A DNA stretch of 64,000 nucleotides from G963675935 sp963823895 (GTDB lineage Bacteria > Planctomycetota > Planctomycetia > Pirellulales > Thermoguttaceae): positions 124,001 through 188,000 of the forward strand of contig CAWGNG010000020.1 of NCBI GenBank assembly GCA_963823895.1, given 5' to 3'. The translations under genes were made by a program, and so were the position numbers. Positions 1 to 9,044 of this stretch are shown piece by piece. The notes beneath the pieces are model-generated. The model was not told the DNA's origin, searched no databases, and was given only the letters and a program-made list of their open reading frames with translations. Position 1 is the stretch's first letter, and the number at the start of each line of letters is the position of its first letter.

Positions 1-636
1 AAGGTCCTGTTCCAGTTCGACAATAAGTTCGTGCTGGAAGGCGACGGCATCGCCGTGGGCAAACACACCGTCGACCTCCACAAGAAAGGCTCGGGGCCGC
101 TCTACTACAACGCCTACCTGACCACCTTCACCCTGGAAGACTTCATCCCGAAGTCGAAATCGGTCGAGATCAAAGTCGCCCGCAAGTATTACAAGCTGCT
201 GAAGGCCGACAAGTCGATCCACGTCGAAGGCTCGCGCGGGCAGGCGGTCGAGGAGAAGGTCGAGAAGTACCAACGGCAGGAGTTGCCCAATCTCTCGGTC
301 GTCCACAGCGGCGACCTCGTGGAGATCGAGTTGGAGATCGACAGCAAGAACGACTACGAGTACCTGGTCTTCGAGGACATGAAGCCGGCCGGTTTCGAGC
401 CGGTCGATCTGCGCAGCGGCTACACCGGCAACGACCTGGGGGCCTACGTCGAGTTCCGCGACAACCGCGTGGTCTTCTTCGCCCGCACGCTCGCTCGCGG
501 CAAGCACAGCGTATCATACCGGATGCGGGCCGAGATTCCCGGCCGATTCAGCGCATTGCCGACTCGCGCCGCCGCGATGTACGCCCCGGAACTAAAGGCC
601 AACTCCGATGAACTGAAAATCGGCGTGAAAGATTAG
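1..636 (+). CDS. Alpha-2-macroglobulin family protein, C-terminal fragment
   Basis: The reading frame is open from base 1, so the gene starts outside the window and only the last 211 residues are seen. The fragment is beta-rich and resembles the C-terminal MG10/receptor-binding-like part of bacterial alpha-2-macroglobulins, with the segments DYEYLVFEDMKPAGFEPV and YRMRAEIPGRFSALPTRAA followed by a short charged tail. Proteins of this family are large exported protease traps, often found in planctomycetes. The thioester and bait regions would lie upstream and cannot be judged. The stop codon is TAG at 634-636. Confidence 0.75.
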   Translation, partial: KVLFQFDNKFVLEGDGIAVGKHTVDLHKKGSGPLYYNAYLTTFTLEDFIPKSKSVEIKVARKYYKLLKADKSIHVEGSRGQAVEEKVEKYQRQELPNLSVVHSGDLVEIELEIDSKNDYEYLVFEDMKPAGFEPVDLRSGYTGNDLGAYVEFRDNRVVFFARTLARGKHSVSYRMRAEIPGRFSALPTRAAAMYAPELKANSDELKIGVKD

Positions 637-640
637 CAAC

Positions 641-702
641 AGCCGCTTGCGGCTTTGCACCGACACGTGCCGTGGTTGGGGGTGGCAGTTGCGCTGCCGC
701 CC
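641..702. repeat. Two short hairpins after the A2M gene
   Basis: AGCCGCTTGCGGCT (641-654) forms a 6-bp stem with a TT loop and recurs near 19255, both times followed by a GCACC-like sequence. A second hairpin, GGTGGCAG...CTGCCGCC (681-701), belongs to the GGTGGCAGTTGTACTGCC family also seen near 13850 and 23512. There is no U-tract, so these look like dispersed repeats rather than a classical terminator. Confidence 0.6.
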
Positions 703-855
703 GCGGCGAGCGAGGAATGGCACACCGCGGCGGGAATGGAGTTAAATTTCCATGAAATGTGGACCAATTCATCAGTTCCGCGGCTTGAAACCTTGACAAT
801 CTGGAGTCCGAATGCGTAGCATAGGACATATTGGAATGTTCTGGTCGGACCGCCG

Positions 856-1255
856 ATGCGCATTTGCACGAAGAATCGCTGGCTTTCGATTGCGGTGGCC
901 GTCGGCTACGCGCTGACGATCACAACGGCGTCGCTCTTCCACAATCATGCCGACCCCGGCGGGCGATGTTGTCATGGGCAATCGCTCGCCCACGCGGCAT
1001 CAGAGGCTTGCCATCACGGTGAGTCGGGGGGAGAGGCGCCGCGGCAGAATTCTTCCCAAACTCCGACGCCGTGCCCTTCGGACGGCGGTCATTGCTCTGT
1101 TTGTCATTTCCTCGGCCATAAGCCCGCCCCAGTGGCCGAGGTGGTTCCCGTAGTCGCCGGCGCTGGTGCAAGAGGTTGCCGCGCCGGCGCCGGTGCGCAT
1201 CGTCGCCGCCGCCTTCTCGGCCTGGCAGAGCCGCGCGCCGCCGATCTCCGCGTAA
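856..1255 (+). CDS. Small exported His/Cys-rich protein, frameshifted
   Basis: ATG at 856 opens a protein with a hydrophobic N-terminus (IAVAVGYALTITTASLFH) and then a His/Cys-rich stretch including CCHG, CHHG and HCSVCHFL. This resembles small DUF2946-like exported proteins of possible metal-related role. In the starting frame the sequence turns to low-complexity Arg-rich peptide after VVPVVAG, while the next frame continues sensibly as LVQEVAAPAPVRIVAAAF to a TAA at 1253-1255. A single extra G near 1159-1161 would explain the change. It may be a real mutation or an assembly error. The function is inferred only from composition. Confidence 0.5.
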
Positions 1256-1418
1256 TCTCCTCCCGTTCGCTCTGGTTCTTTCCCGGCTGCTCGTGTGCGC
1301 CTTGTGCGTCAAACGCCTTTGGCACTGCGCGAGCGGGCCGCCACCTCTGTTTGGAGACTACGCGATGTTGGCAAAGCACAGTGGTTCGTTCCCGCGACTC
1401 GAACGGCAAGCAGCAAGT

Positions 1419-1606
1419 GTGCCACTGCTTGCCCGCGAGCAGTGCCGAATGTCTACTCACCGACGGCACTGCTTCTGCGAAGCAGTGGCACATGGTCAGC
1501 GAATTGGCGGGTATGAAGCAGCAAATCGGCCCAGCGCACCGCCTCGCCGCGTGGACGCGGCGGCTAAACGGCGACTTCCAATCCCTAATCCCCAATCCTT
1601 AATCCC
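1419..1606. repeat. Dispersed inverted repeats before the DUF1559 gene
   Basis: GTGCCACTGCTT (1419-1430) is matched by AGCAGTGGCAC (1481-1491), a family also present at 47700-47765. Around 1540-1570 there is a half copy of a GCCGCGT/ACGCGGCGG element also seen near 44156, and 1577-1606 is a copy of the AATCCCTAATCCCCAATC element found as a perfect inverted repeat at 10325-10402. Together these fill most of 1256-1610. Confidence 0.65.
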
Positions 1607-2542
1607 TCGCGGTTTTACGTTGGTCGAATTGCTCGTGGTCATCACGATCATCGGCGTCTTGATCGCGTTGCTGCTTCCGGCGGTGCAGATGGCGCGGGAA
1701 GCGGCGCGGCGGACGCAGTGCGGCAACAACCTGAAACAGATCGGGTTGGCCCTGCACAACTATCACGAAGCGATCGGTACGTTTCCGGCGGGCTACATCT
1801 CGGCGGTGGGCAGCGGCGGCCCCGCCAACGATCTGGGACCGGGATGGGGCTGGGCGGCAATGCTGCTGCCGTATATCGAACAGCCCGGCCTCCACGACCA
1901 GATCCAGTTCGACAAGGACATCGGCGACCCGGCCAATGCCGTGCCCCGAGCGACCATTCTATCCGGGTTCCTCTGCCCTTCGGACGGCGGTGACAAGACC
2001 TTCACCACCGCCAGCAATCCGGTGCTAGTGGCCCACAGCAACTACGTGGGCGTCTTCGGCAATCCGGAGATCACCGTCGATCCCGGCTTCCTTCTGCCGG
2101 CATCAACGAATCCCGAGCGCAGCATCTTGCACCAGGACATGTTCTATCGCAACAGCGGCGTGCGGATGGCCGACGTGACCGACGGCAGCAGCCATACGCT
2201 CTTCGTCGGCGAGCGGAGCAGCGCCCTGGCCTACGCGACCTGGACGGGGTCGGTAACCGGCGCCATCGTGCCGCCGCAACAGGGAAGCCCATACGGTCCG
2301 GAAGGGGCACCGGTCCTGGTTCTAGGTCATACCGGCGACAGCAGCGACAACCCGCCGCACACCCCCAATAGCCCCGTCGTCCACGTCGATGATTTTTGGA
2401 GCTATCACCCCTACGGCGCCAATTTCCTCTTCGTTGACGGCTCGGTACACCAGATCAACGACACCATCGATCCACCGACATATTGGTGCTCGGCACGAAG
2501 GCGGGCAACGAGGTTATCGACGGCAGCAAGGTCCCAGATTGA
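1551..2542 (+). CDS. DUF1559 prepilin-like secreted protein, C-terminal frameshift
   Basis: The segment GFTLVELLVVITIIGVLIALL is a type IV prepilin-like N-terminal methylation motif: cleavage after G, F at +1 and E at +5. It is followed by the DUF1559 pattern AREAARRTQCGNNLKQIGLALHNYH and, near the end, FLFVDGSVHQINDTIDPP. This family is greatly expanded in planctomycetes and its members are exported, probably surface or pseudopilin-like proteins of unknown role. After PPT the frame goes wrong; a different frame supplies the expected ending LGTKAGNEVIDGSKVPD to TGA at 2540-2542, so one base seems missing near 2482. The start is uncertain: the usual short leader is replaced by repeat-derived sequence, and GTG 1551 is the closest plausible start. 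Confidence 0.75.
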
Positions 2543-2562
2543 AACGGCAGACTGCGGCGGCG

Positions 2563-3363
2563 CTACTTTAGCGGCGGCGGGCCGTGGTCGGCCATGCGAG
2601 TGCCCGTCTCGACAACCGGCGGCGCCGGCGCGTCAGGCGCGCCCGTGTCCCCGGAGCCGTTGGACGGCGGCGGGCTGACCTCTCTCTGCAAGGCGCTGAT
2701 TCGAGAAGCCACGTACGGCTGCCGGCTGTCGTGGCTGAGCGACCGCTGGTAATTCACCAACGCCTGGGCCTTGTCGCCGGCGTCGTCGCGCATCTTCGCC
2801 AAGGCGGTCAGCGCCCGGGCGTTGTCGGGCTGGGCCTCGATCGCTTCGTACAGGCAGCTTTGAGCCGCTTGCCGATTGCCGAACTCGTCGTACAATCGGG
2901 CCAACTCGACCTTGGCATCGGCCGACTTGGGCTCGCGATCGGCCCAGCCCTGCACCAGCCGGAAGGCGGCGTCCTTGTCGCCCCGCTCGGCCAGCAGCAC
3001 CGCCAGCCCGCGATAGCACTCGGTGTGGTTAGGATTTCGGTCGAGGCAATCGTTGTAGTACTTTTCGGCCAACTTCAGATCGGAATCGCAGTGATTCTGC
3101 CGGCCCATGCGATGATACGTGGCGGCCTGATTGTAGTAGCCGTCGCCGTCGCGGGGATTGCTGTAGGTCGCCTCCTGAAACTCCCGCAACGCGTCGGCGT
3201 ATTGGGCTTGCTCGTAGAGACGAACGCCCGAGGCGTTTTGCTGCTGCGACATGAACTCGCCGCAGCCGCTCAACGCCAGCAGCGAAACGGCCAGCGCGAA
3301 CCAGCCCGCGCAGGACAGCGTGCCGGCAAACCGCAAACGGGTTGGACAAATCGATGCACCCAC
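2563..3363 (-). CDS. TPR-repeat lipoprotein
   Basis: The protein starts with a hydrophobic segment ending in a lipobox (LLALSGC), so it is probably an outer- or inner-membrane lipoprotein. Several tetratricopeptide-like units follow, for example the stretches beginning ASGVRLYEQAQYADALREF, KYYNDCLDRNPNHTECYRGL and AAQSCLYEAIEAQPDNARAL. TPR units act as protein-interaction scaffolds. The C-terminus is Pro-rich and low in complexity. GTG at 3363 (complement) is preferred over the longer TTG start at 3426 because it gives a normal signal-peptide length. The gene converges on the DUF1559 gene with about 20 bp between stops. Confidence 0.75.
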   Translation of the reverse strand: MGASICPTRLRFAGTLSCAGWFALAVSLLALSGCGEFMSQQQNASGVRLYEQAQYADALREFQEATYSNPRDGDGYYNQAATYHRMGRQNHCDSDLKLAEKYYNDCLDRNPNHTECYRGLAVLLAERGDKDAAFRLVQGWADREPKSADAKVELARLYDEFGNRQAAQSCLYEAIEAQPDNARALTALAKMRDDAGDKAQALVNYQRSLSHDSRQPYVASRISALQREVSPPPSNGSGDTGAPDAPAPPVVETGTRMADHGPPPLK

Positions 3364-3459
3364 GGCCTTCTCGCCTCGCCTAGTAGGAGGAGGCGGGAGG
3401 ATAGTCAAGGGCGGGTTGTGCTGCAAGAGAGGTTTCTTGGGATATTCGATCGCTCCGAA

Positions 3460-3612
3460 GCGGTCAGGTGTCAGCTTTCAGCTATCAGCGTTCCGCTTTC
3501 GGCGATCAGGCGGATGGTCAGGATTTGCTGTGGCGTCCGTCGTAAGACACTGGAAAGACGGCAGTTACGCTCTCGGAATGCTGGAAGCTGATTGCTGACC
3601 GCTGACAGCCAA
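3460..3612. repeat. CAGCTTTCAGCTATCAG-type dispersed repeat
   Basis: The gap between the TPR gene and trmB carries imperfect inverted copies of a CAGCTTTCAGCTATCAG / GCTGATTGCTGACCGCTGACAG unit. The same unit lies at 5078-5235. It looks like a dispersed palindromic repeat; nothing else was seen in 3364-3632. Confidence 0.55.
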
Positions 3613-3632
3613 GCACAGCCTACCGGGACACC

Positions 3633-4286
3633 CTAAGCAGCCCCAATTCCCTTCCTAAATTCCGCCCGATACACCGTCTCGCTGGCCAAGCGGACGCGCC
3701 GCTCGAAGTGGGTGCGGTAGGCCATGTCGTGTTCGGCCGGGGTCTCGGGCACCGGCAGCGGGCCGAGCAGCGTCGTTTGCGATGCCAGCAGTGCCAGCGA
3801 GGTCTGAAAGTACTCCTCAACGTCGGTCCAGAAGTGGAGCGACCCGCCGGGCCGCAGCGTTCGTTCGATGTCGCGGAGGAACGATTCCCGCATTACTCGC
3901 CGCCGCCGATGCCGCTTCTTCCACCACGGATCGGGAAAGTAGACGTGTACGGCCGCCAGCGAACCGTCTGGAATCAACTCCTGAAAGACCCGCAGGCCAT
4001 CGCCGTTGACCATCATCGCATTGGTCAGGCCGGCCTTGGCCAGCCCCGCGGCCGCGAATTCAGCGTATTTCTTGGTCACTTCGATGCCGAGAAAACTGGC
4101 TTCCGGCCTGGCGCCTGCGGCATTCCGCAAGAAAAGCCCCTTGCCCGATCCAACCTCGACCTCCAGCGCCGCCGCGCGGCCGAACAGCGTCTCGGCGGTG
4201 CAAGGTCGCGGCAATTGTTCGACCGTTTTCAGATGGCCGGTCAGGTCGATCGCAGGATCGATTTTGCGTAAAGCGCGGCGTCCCAT
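3633..4286 (-). CDS. trmB: tRNA (guanine-N7-)-methyltransferase
   Basis: This 217-residue protein is a SAM-dependent enzyme of the TrmB family, which methylates N7 of G46 in the tRNA variable loop. Visible signatures are the SAM-binding motif LEVEVGSGKGLFL near residue 42, GIEVTKKYA, and the family hallmark VHVYFPDPWWKKRHRRRR that helps bind tRNA. The length matches the family. ATG 4286 gives a normal start. It stands alone between lipoprotein genes, in the same direction as its neighbours. Confidence 0.93.
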   Translation of the reverse strand: MGRRALRKIDPAIDLTGHLKTVEQLPRPCTAETLFGRAAALEVEVGSGKGLFLRNAAGARPEASFLGIEVTKKYAEFAAAGLAKAGLTNAMMVNGDGLRVFQELIPDGSLAAVHVYFPDPWWKKRHRRRRVMRESFLRDIERTLRPGGSLHFWTDVEEYFQTSLALLASQTTLLGPLPVPETPAEHDMAYRTHFERRVRLASETVYRAEFRKGIGAA

Positions 4287-4340
4287 AGGCGGTGATCCGG
4301 TGGTGATCGTTATGCTAAGGCATAACCCGACGGATGCCGC

Positions 4341-4916
4341 TTAGGGAAGCGGATGGACCGGCTGGCCGCCGACGCCCTCGGGTGCGGGAATTGGCTCGGG
4401 GCCCGGGATTGGCGTGGCCGTGGGGCCCAGGACCGTTGGGCCGCGGATGCCGCCGGGCGATAGTTGCGGCGCGGTGCCGGTGGTGGTGTGGACTCCCCGC
4501 CGTAGCCCTTCGCCCCGTGCGAGCAACTGTTCGGTGGGCACGACGACCTGCGGTCGTAGCTGGAAGTCGCGCGTTCGCTGATCGTGGATTTGGCCGGGAA
4601 CGAAATTCTCGCTGATGAAATCGAACGGAGTGTATTCGTACCAGGGTGCCGGTATCGACTCCATCGTCGTCAGCGTCTCGTAGCCGTCCTTCACCAGTCG
4701 GATCTTTCGCGTTCCGTAGTAGGTGAAACTTACCGAACAGGGGGTGGTGCCGATCGGATAATCGTCGACGTACAGCAGGGCGCCCGGCGGATTGGTCCGC
4801 ACGGTCAGCCGCCGCTGCACGCACCCGCTCTGGCTGGTGCAAAGCAGCAGCGCAAGCAAGGCCCAGCCGATCAGACTTCGGCCGACAGTACAAATGCCGC
4901 GACGGGTTTCCGCCAT
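4341..4916 (-). CDS. PEGA-domain lipoprotein
   Basis: ATG at 4916 is chosen because it is followed by a proper lipoprotein signal: a basic N-terminus, LIGWALLALLLCTSQSGC and then the mature protein. Longer starts would bury this signal. After the lipobox comes one PEGA-type repeat (LTVRTNPPGALLYVDDYPIG), a small surface beta-domain common in exported planctomycete proteins. The C-terminal third is Pro/Gly-rich and low in complexity. The role is unknown; it is probably anchored in the cell envelope. Confidence 0.75.
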   Translation of the reverse strand: MAETRRGICTVGRSLIGWALLALLLCTSQSGCVQRRLTVRTNPPGALLYVDDYPIGTTPCSVSFTYYGTRKIRLVKDGYETLTTMESIPAPWYEYTPFDFISENFVPGQIHDQRTRDFQLRPQVVVPTEQLLARGEGLRRGVHTTTGTAPQLSPGGIRGPTVLGPTATPIPGPEPIPAPEGVGGQPVHPLP

Positions 4917-5077
4917 GTGGGGGAGAACGCTTTCGAGACGAGTCCCGGAAAAAGTGGCGGCGAAGTGTAGCCGGCCGAGGGCAACACGGCTAGAGCGGTT
5001 TTTCGATAACTTAGGAAAGGGCGGGGCAATGGAAGATGCAGAAAAGATGGCGGGATGGGATGGCGTGGTTTCGTGTC

Positions 5078-5235
5078 GGTTGTCAGCGGCTAGCAATCGG
5101 CTTTCAGCTATCAGTCTTCAGCGATCAGCTTCCTCCGGCGTAACCGCAGGTCGCGGAGGGCGTTGCGATGGCGTACTACGCCGCAACCTCTGCTCCTGGC
5201 TGACCGCTGATAGCTGATCGCTGACAGCCAATCTT
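5078..5235. repeat. Dispersed palindromic repeat upstream of the PEGA gene
   Basis: The gap 4917-5254 holds imperfect inverted copies of GTCAGCGGCTAGCAATCGGC / CAGCTATCAG / GCTGATAGCTGATCGCTGAC, the same family as 3460-3612. Nothing else was recognised in the gap. Confidence 0.55.
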
Positions 5236-5254
5236 GGCCCGGTCCAATCCGCCC

Positions 5255-6229
5255 TCACAGCCCCCGCAAAAACTCGAACGTGCGGTCGTGGTACTCGGGC
5301 AGGTTTTCGTGGCCGAAGTCGGGATAAATGTTCATCGACTTCCGCAACCTGATCTTGTTGTACGCGGCAAACTGGCTGGAAGGAGGGCAGATCATATCCA
5401 TCAGGCTGATGCTCCAGAGCACCTCCGCCTTGATGCGTCCGGCAAGAAACTGGATATCGACATAGCCGAGCTTTTCGAAGATCTCGTCTTCGCGGCGATG
5501 GAGCGGATCGAAGTTGCGGAAATACTCGGTCAGTTCGGCGTAGGCGTCCTTGGCGTAGTCCATTTCCCAGACGCGCTTGTAGTCGGACAAGAAGGGAAAG
5601 GCGGGCGAGGCACGCTTGATCCGCGGCTCCAGCGCGGCGCAAGCGACCGTCAGCGCCCCGCCCTGGCTGCCTCCGGCCGCGCCGACCCGCGCCGGGTCGA
5701 CCTCGGGCATGTCCATCACGATCTGCGCCAGTTGCGCGGTGTCGAGAAATATCTGCCGAAAGAGCAACTTCTGCGGCCGGCCGCCCAGGGCGTCGTCCAA
5801 TCCGCGGATGATGTGTCCGCGATGGGTGTTGCCCAAGGTGCCGCCGCGATCCTCCGATTGCCCGCCTTGACCGCGGCAGTCGAGCGCGGCCACGGTAAAG
5901 CCCTCGGCAACGTACTTGAGTTTCTCCGACCAATCGCCCGAGTTGCCGGTGTAGCCGTGGAACAAGAGTACAGCCGGATGCGGGGCCGGCGCCGTCTTCG
6001 GCCGCAGCAGTTTTGCATGAATCCGCGCCCCGCCGCAGCCGGAAAAATAGAGGTGAAAGCACTCGGCCCCGCGGGCCTGGAACTCCGCCGGCCGCAACTC
6101 TACCTGCGGATCGATCGCCCGCATTTCGGCGAGGCTGTTGTCCCAAAAGGCATCGAAATCCGCCGGCCGCGGATTGATGCCATTGTAGGTCAGGAGCTCG
6201 TCAAACGTCAGGTCGAACGTCAACGGCAT
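5255..6229 (-). CDS. Acetylxylan-esterase-like (AXE1) alpha/beta hydrolase
   Basis: The 324-residue protein has the layout of the AXE1 family (cephalosporin-C deacetylase/acetylxylan esterase). It shows the core LLFHGYTGNSGDWSEKL, a nucleophile elbow AAGGSQGGAL, an acidic residue in SLMDMICPPS and a late His in YPDFGHENLPEY that complete a Ser-Asp-His triad. Such enzymes remove acetyl groups from xylan and related sugars. No signal peptide is visible, so it is probably cytoplasmic. Its ATG (6229) lies inside the end of the upstream GH2 gene, a 10-bp overlap that suggests translational coupling. Confidence 0.88.
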   Translation of the reverse strand: MPLTFDLTFDELLTYNGINPRPADFDAFWDNSLAEMRAIDPQVELRPAEFQARGAECFHLYFSGCGGARIHAKLLRPKTAPAPHPAVLLFHGYTGNSGDWSEKLKYVAEGFTVAALDCRGQGGQSEDRGGTLGNTHRGHIIRGLDDALGGRPQKLLFRQIFLDTAQLAQIVMDMPEVDPARVGAAGGSQGGALTVACAALEPRIKRASPAFPFLSDYKRVWEMDYAKDAYAELTEYFRNFDPLHRREDEIFEKLGYVDIQFLAGRIKAEVLWSISLMDMICPPSSQFAAYNKIRLRKSMNIYPDFGHENLPEYHDRTFEFLRGL

Positions 6230-8031
6230 GGCGGAGTCTTCTCGTAAGCGGCCGGGCGCGATTGGATTTTGTGCAGCCGTTCGACGTCGAATTTCGGCTT
6301 GCGGTTGTAGTAGTACAAACCGTTGTTCTCCTGCTCGACGTCGGTCAGTTGCGTGTAGGAGTAACCGAAGATGTTGGGATTGTCCAACAGGGCGTCGGCG
6401 ACTCCCTTGAAGCGGGCGTAGAACGCCTCGACATCTTTCGGCGTCGCGCCGTAGCCGAAGCCGCCGCTGCCGATGTTCCAGCCGATGCCGCCGAACTCGC
6501 TCAAGAAGAACGGAACCGGGCCCTTCATCCGCGACGCCCCGCGATACTGCGGCGCCAGCACTCCCGACTTGAAGGCGTCGGCCCAAGTCGCGCGGAACTT
6601 GGCCGGATTCTCTTCGTAATCGTGGACGTCCAAAACATCGGGATTCGGCAGGCCGTGATACCAGCCGCTCGAATCGATCATCGGCCGCGAGGGATCGATC
6701 GCGCGGGTAACGTTGACGATCGTATTCTGGAGCGGCCCGGCCGCCTCGCCCGTCTCATTGAAAGGGCACAAGCCGATAATCGCCGGATGATTGCGGTCGC
6801 GGCGGACGATCTCGGTCCATTCATCGATCACCGGCAGATTCATGACCGCTTCGCCGTAGCGGTGCAGGCCCCAGTTGGGAAACTCGCCCCAAACCAGGTA
6901 GCCGAGCTTGTCGGCCCAGTAGAGATAGCGCGGCTCGAAGACCTTCTGGTGCAGCCGCGCCCCGTTGAAGCCCGCGGCCTGCGATATCTTGATGTCGCCG
7001 CGCAGCGCTTCGTCGCTCGGCGCCGTCCAAATTCCCTCGGGATAGAAGCCCTGATCGAGCACGGTTCGCAAGAAGACCGGCTTGCCGTTGATGAGAACCG
7101 CGCTGCCGCGGATCGTTACCTCGCGCAGCCCGAAATACGAATCGACCTGATCAACCGGTTGGCCATCGCGGAGCAGGCTGACCTTCAGGTCATAGAGAAA
7201 CGGATCTTCGACCGACCACAATCGCTTTTTGCTGAGATTCAACACCAGCCGGTTGTTGCGCCAGTCGGCGGGGCACTCGGCCGAAGCCACTTCCTTGCCG
7301 TCGGCCAAGGCAACGGCTTTCAGCGTCAGGCCGTCGCACGGGCCATCGACCTCGGCCTGCAAAATGACGCGCGACTGCTTGATGTCGGGCTCGATCCGCA
7401 CGTCGCTTACAAACGCCGACCCGACGCCTTCGAGCCAAACCGTCTGCCAAATGCCGGTGGTGCGGGTATAGACGCAGCCCTCGCTATGTTCGCTTTGCGC
7501 CTGCTTGCCGCAAGCCTGGAGCCCGCTGCGGGTGTCGTCGAAGGCGTGGATGACGACCGTGTTCTCCCCCGCCTTCAACAGGTCGGTCACGTCGAAGCAG
7601 AACGGGGCGCTGCCGCCGGTGTGCCCTCCGGCTCGTTGGCCGTTGATCCACACCGTCGTCTTCCAATCGCAAGCGCCGACGTGCAGCCGCACGCGCTCCG
7701 ACTTCCAATCGGCCGGCCTCTGGAAGGTCCGCCGATACCAGACGTTCTTGATGAAGCCGGTGCGAGCCAAGCCGGACAATTTGCTCTCGCGGCAGAAGGG
7801 GACGACGATCTTATCCGGATACGCTTTTTCGGAAAGCCAGGAGGCGTCCTTGGCGTCGTCCGTTTCGGCAAACTCCCACGTGCCATTCAGGTTGAGCCAT
7901 TCGGCCCGCTGCATCTGCGGCAGCGGATGTTCCGGCCGCGGCAGGGCCCCCGCTGTCGCGCTGCTAACGAAAATCGACGTGACCAGCAGAGCGAAAACGC
8001 AAGTAGCGCCCGTTTGATAAACCGGTTTCAT
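6220..8031 (-). CDS. Glycoside hydrolase family 2 protein (exported)
   Basis: The 603-residue protein has a signal peptide (residues 1-27) followed by a GH2 sugar-binding domain (MQRAEWLNLNGTWEFAE...VWYRRTFQRP), an immunoglobulin-like domain and a TIM-barrel. The likely acid/base is E426 in PFNETGEA and the nucleophile E512 in FFLSEFGG. GH2 enzymes cleave beta-galactosides, beta-glucuronides or beta-mannosides; the exact substrate cannot be read. The overlap with the acetyl esterase suggests joint breakdown of a decorated plant or algal polysaccharide. Confidence 0.9.
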   Translation of the reverse strand: MKPVYQTGATCVFALLVTSIFVSSATAGALPRPEHPLPQMQRAEWLNLNGTWEFAETDDAKDASWLSEKAYPDKIVVPFCRESKLSGLARTGFIKNVWYRRTFQRPADWKSERVRLHVGACDWKTTVWINGQRAGGHTGGSAPFCFDVTDLLKAGENTVVIHAFDDTRSGLQACGKQAQSEHSEGCVYTRTTGIWQTVWLEGVGSAFVSDVRIEPDIKQSRVILQAEVDGPCDGLTLKAVALADGKEVASAECPADWRNNRLVLNLSKKRLWSVEDPFLYDLKVSLLRDGQPVDQVDSYFGLREVTIRGSAVLINGKPVFLRTVLDQGFYPEGIWTAPSDEALRGDIKISQAAGFNGARLHQKVFEPRYLYWADKLGYLVWGEFPNWGLHRYGEAVMNLPVIDEWTEIVRRDRNHPAIIGLCPFNETGEAAGPLQNTIVNVTRAIDPSRPMIDSSGWYHGLPNPDVLDVHDYEENPAKFRATWADAFKSGVLAPQYRGASRMKGPVPFFLSEFGGIGWNIGSGGFGYGATPKDVEAFYARFKGVADALLDNPNIFGYSYTQLTDVEQENNGLYYYNRKPKFDVERLHKIQSRPAAYEKTPPCR

Positions 8032-8152
8032 GTTATGGCTCCGGGGAAAGGAGAAGGCGGGAATGATGGGAAGGAAGGGCGAATTCTCCGGTCACCCAAT
8101 GTACCCAATTCCGACCCCTTGTGCAATCGCCTTGGCCGCCGCCTCCGCGGCC

Positions 8153-8181
8153 TTGACAGTTCGTATTTTGCGAACTAGAAT
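8153..8181 (+). promoter_or_regulatory. Promoter of higBA
   Basis: A consensus -35 TTGACA (8153-8158) is followed after 17 bp by a near-consensus -10 TAGAAT (8176-8181). Transcription would start near 8188 and the higB ATG is at 8211 with AAGGAG at 8200-8205. This is one of the clearest sigma-70-type promoters in the window. Confidence 0.75.
8158..8176. promoter_or_regulatory. Candidate HigA operator inside the promoter
   Basis: The perfect inverted repeat AGTTCG-TATTTTG-CGAACT sits exactly between the -35 and -10 boxes. Antitoxins of this type usually repress their own promoter, so this is the natural candidate site. The link is inferred from position and symmetry. Confidence 0.6.
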
Positions 8182-8210
8182 AGCCGTAAACGCCGATAGA
8201 AGGAGAGCGG

Positions 8211-8588
8211 ATGCGGGTCATCTCCAAGGCACGGCTGAAACGCTTTTGGGAATCTCGCAGCCACCGCGATGCCGAAGGCCCGCTGCGGGCATGGCACACC
8301 CACGTCAGCAGCAAGAGCGTTTGTTGGCGATCCTGGGCTGACGTGAAACAACAGTTCCGCAACGCCAGCAGCGTCGGCAACTGCGTCGTTTTTAATATCG
8401 GAGGCAACAAGTACCGGCTGGTCGTCCGTATCCTCTACGTCAGCCAGAAGGTCTTTATCCTCAAGGTGATGACCCATCGGGAATACGACGACGACAAATG
8501 GAAAGCGGAATGCGGATGTTTCGCTCCACCCCCAAAGCGCGAGAAATCGCCGCACAAGGCCGCTGATCGGCCGCGGAAGCCACGGTGA
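8211..8588 (+). CDS. higB: HigB-family mRNA interferase toxin
   Basis: The protein resembles HigB toxins of the RelE superfamily, which cut mRNA on the ribosome. Family-typical segments are MRVISKARLKRFWESR at the start, RAWHTHV, WADVKQQF and VVFNIGGNKYRLVVRILY, then a HREYD motif near the end. At 125 residues it is longer than usual: about 20 basic/Pro-rich residues follow the normal end. It has a strong RBS (AAGGAG, 5-nt spacing) and lies 3 bp upstream of the antitoxin gene, the toxin-first order typical of higBA. Confidence 0.85.
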   Translation: MRVISKARLKRFWESRSHRDAEGPLRAWHTHVSSKSVCWRSWADVKQQFRNASSVGNCVVFNIGGNKYRLVVRILYVSQKVFILKVMTHREYDDDKWKAECGCFAPPPKREKSPHKAADRPRKPR

Positions 8589-8591
8589 ATC

Positions 8592-9023
8592 ATGACTGCG
8601 AGAACCAAGTTCGGCCTGAAGGGCAAGGGCCGCGATTCCTATCTCGACCTCGTGTTGGCCTTCCCCTTGGCCGTCATCAAGTCGGAGGACCACCTGGAAG
8701 CCGCGCAGGCGGTTTTGGACCGGCTGTTGGCCAAAGGCGACTTGGACGACGGCGAGCAGATGTACCTCGACGCCCTAAGCGATCTGGTCGCCTGCTACGA
8801 GGACGAACACCACCCCATCGCGCCGGCCTCCGATGCCGACATGCTCCGCCACCTGATGGAAGCGAAGGGCGTCAGCCAAACCGAGGTGAGCCGGGAGACG
8901 GGCATCGCCAAGTCGACAATCTCCGAAGTGCTCGCCGGCAGAAGGCCGTTCAGCCGCCAGATGATTCGCAAACTCGCCGCGTTTTTCAAGGTGGACGTCA
9001 CAGTTTTGGCAGCCAATCTCTGA
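8592..9023 (+). CDS. higA: HigA-family antitoxin (HTH-XRE)
   Basis: The 143-residue protein has an N-terminal acidic-helical region and a C-terminal XRE helix-turn-helix, GVSQTEVSRETGIAKSTISEVLAGRR, about residues 96-121. This layout fits HigA antitoxins, which bind the toxin and repress the operon. The probable operator is the palindrome at 8158-8176. Its stop lies only 21 bp upstream of pdhC, so the pair is likely co-transcribed with the 2-oxoacid dehydrogenase genes. Confidence 0.82.
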   Translation: MTARTKFGLKGKGRDSYLDLVLAFPLAVIKSEDHLEAAQAVLDRLLAKGDLDDGEQMYLDALSDLVACYEDEHHPIAPASDADMLRHLMEAKGVSQTEVSRETGIAKSTISEVLAGRRPFSRQMIRKLAAFFKVDVTVLAANL

Positions 9024-9044
9024 CCCCTGATCCGAGGACGACTC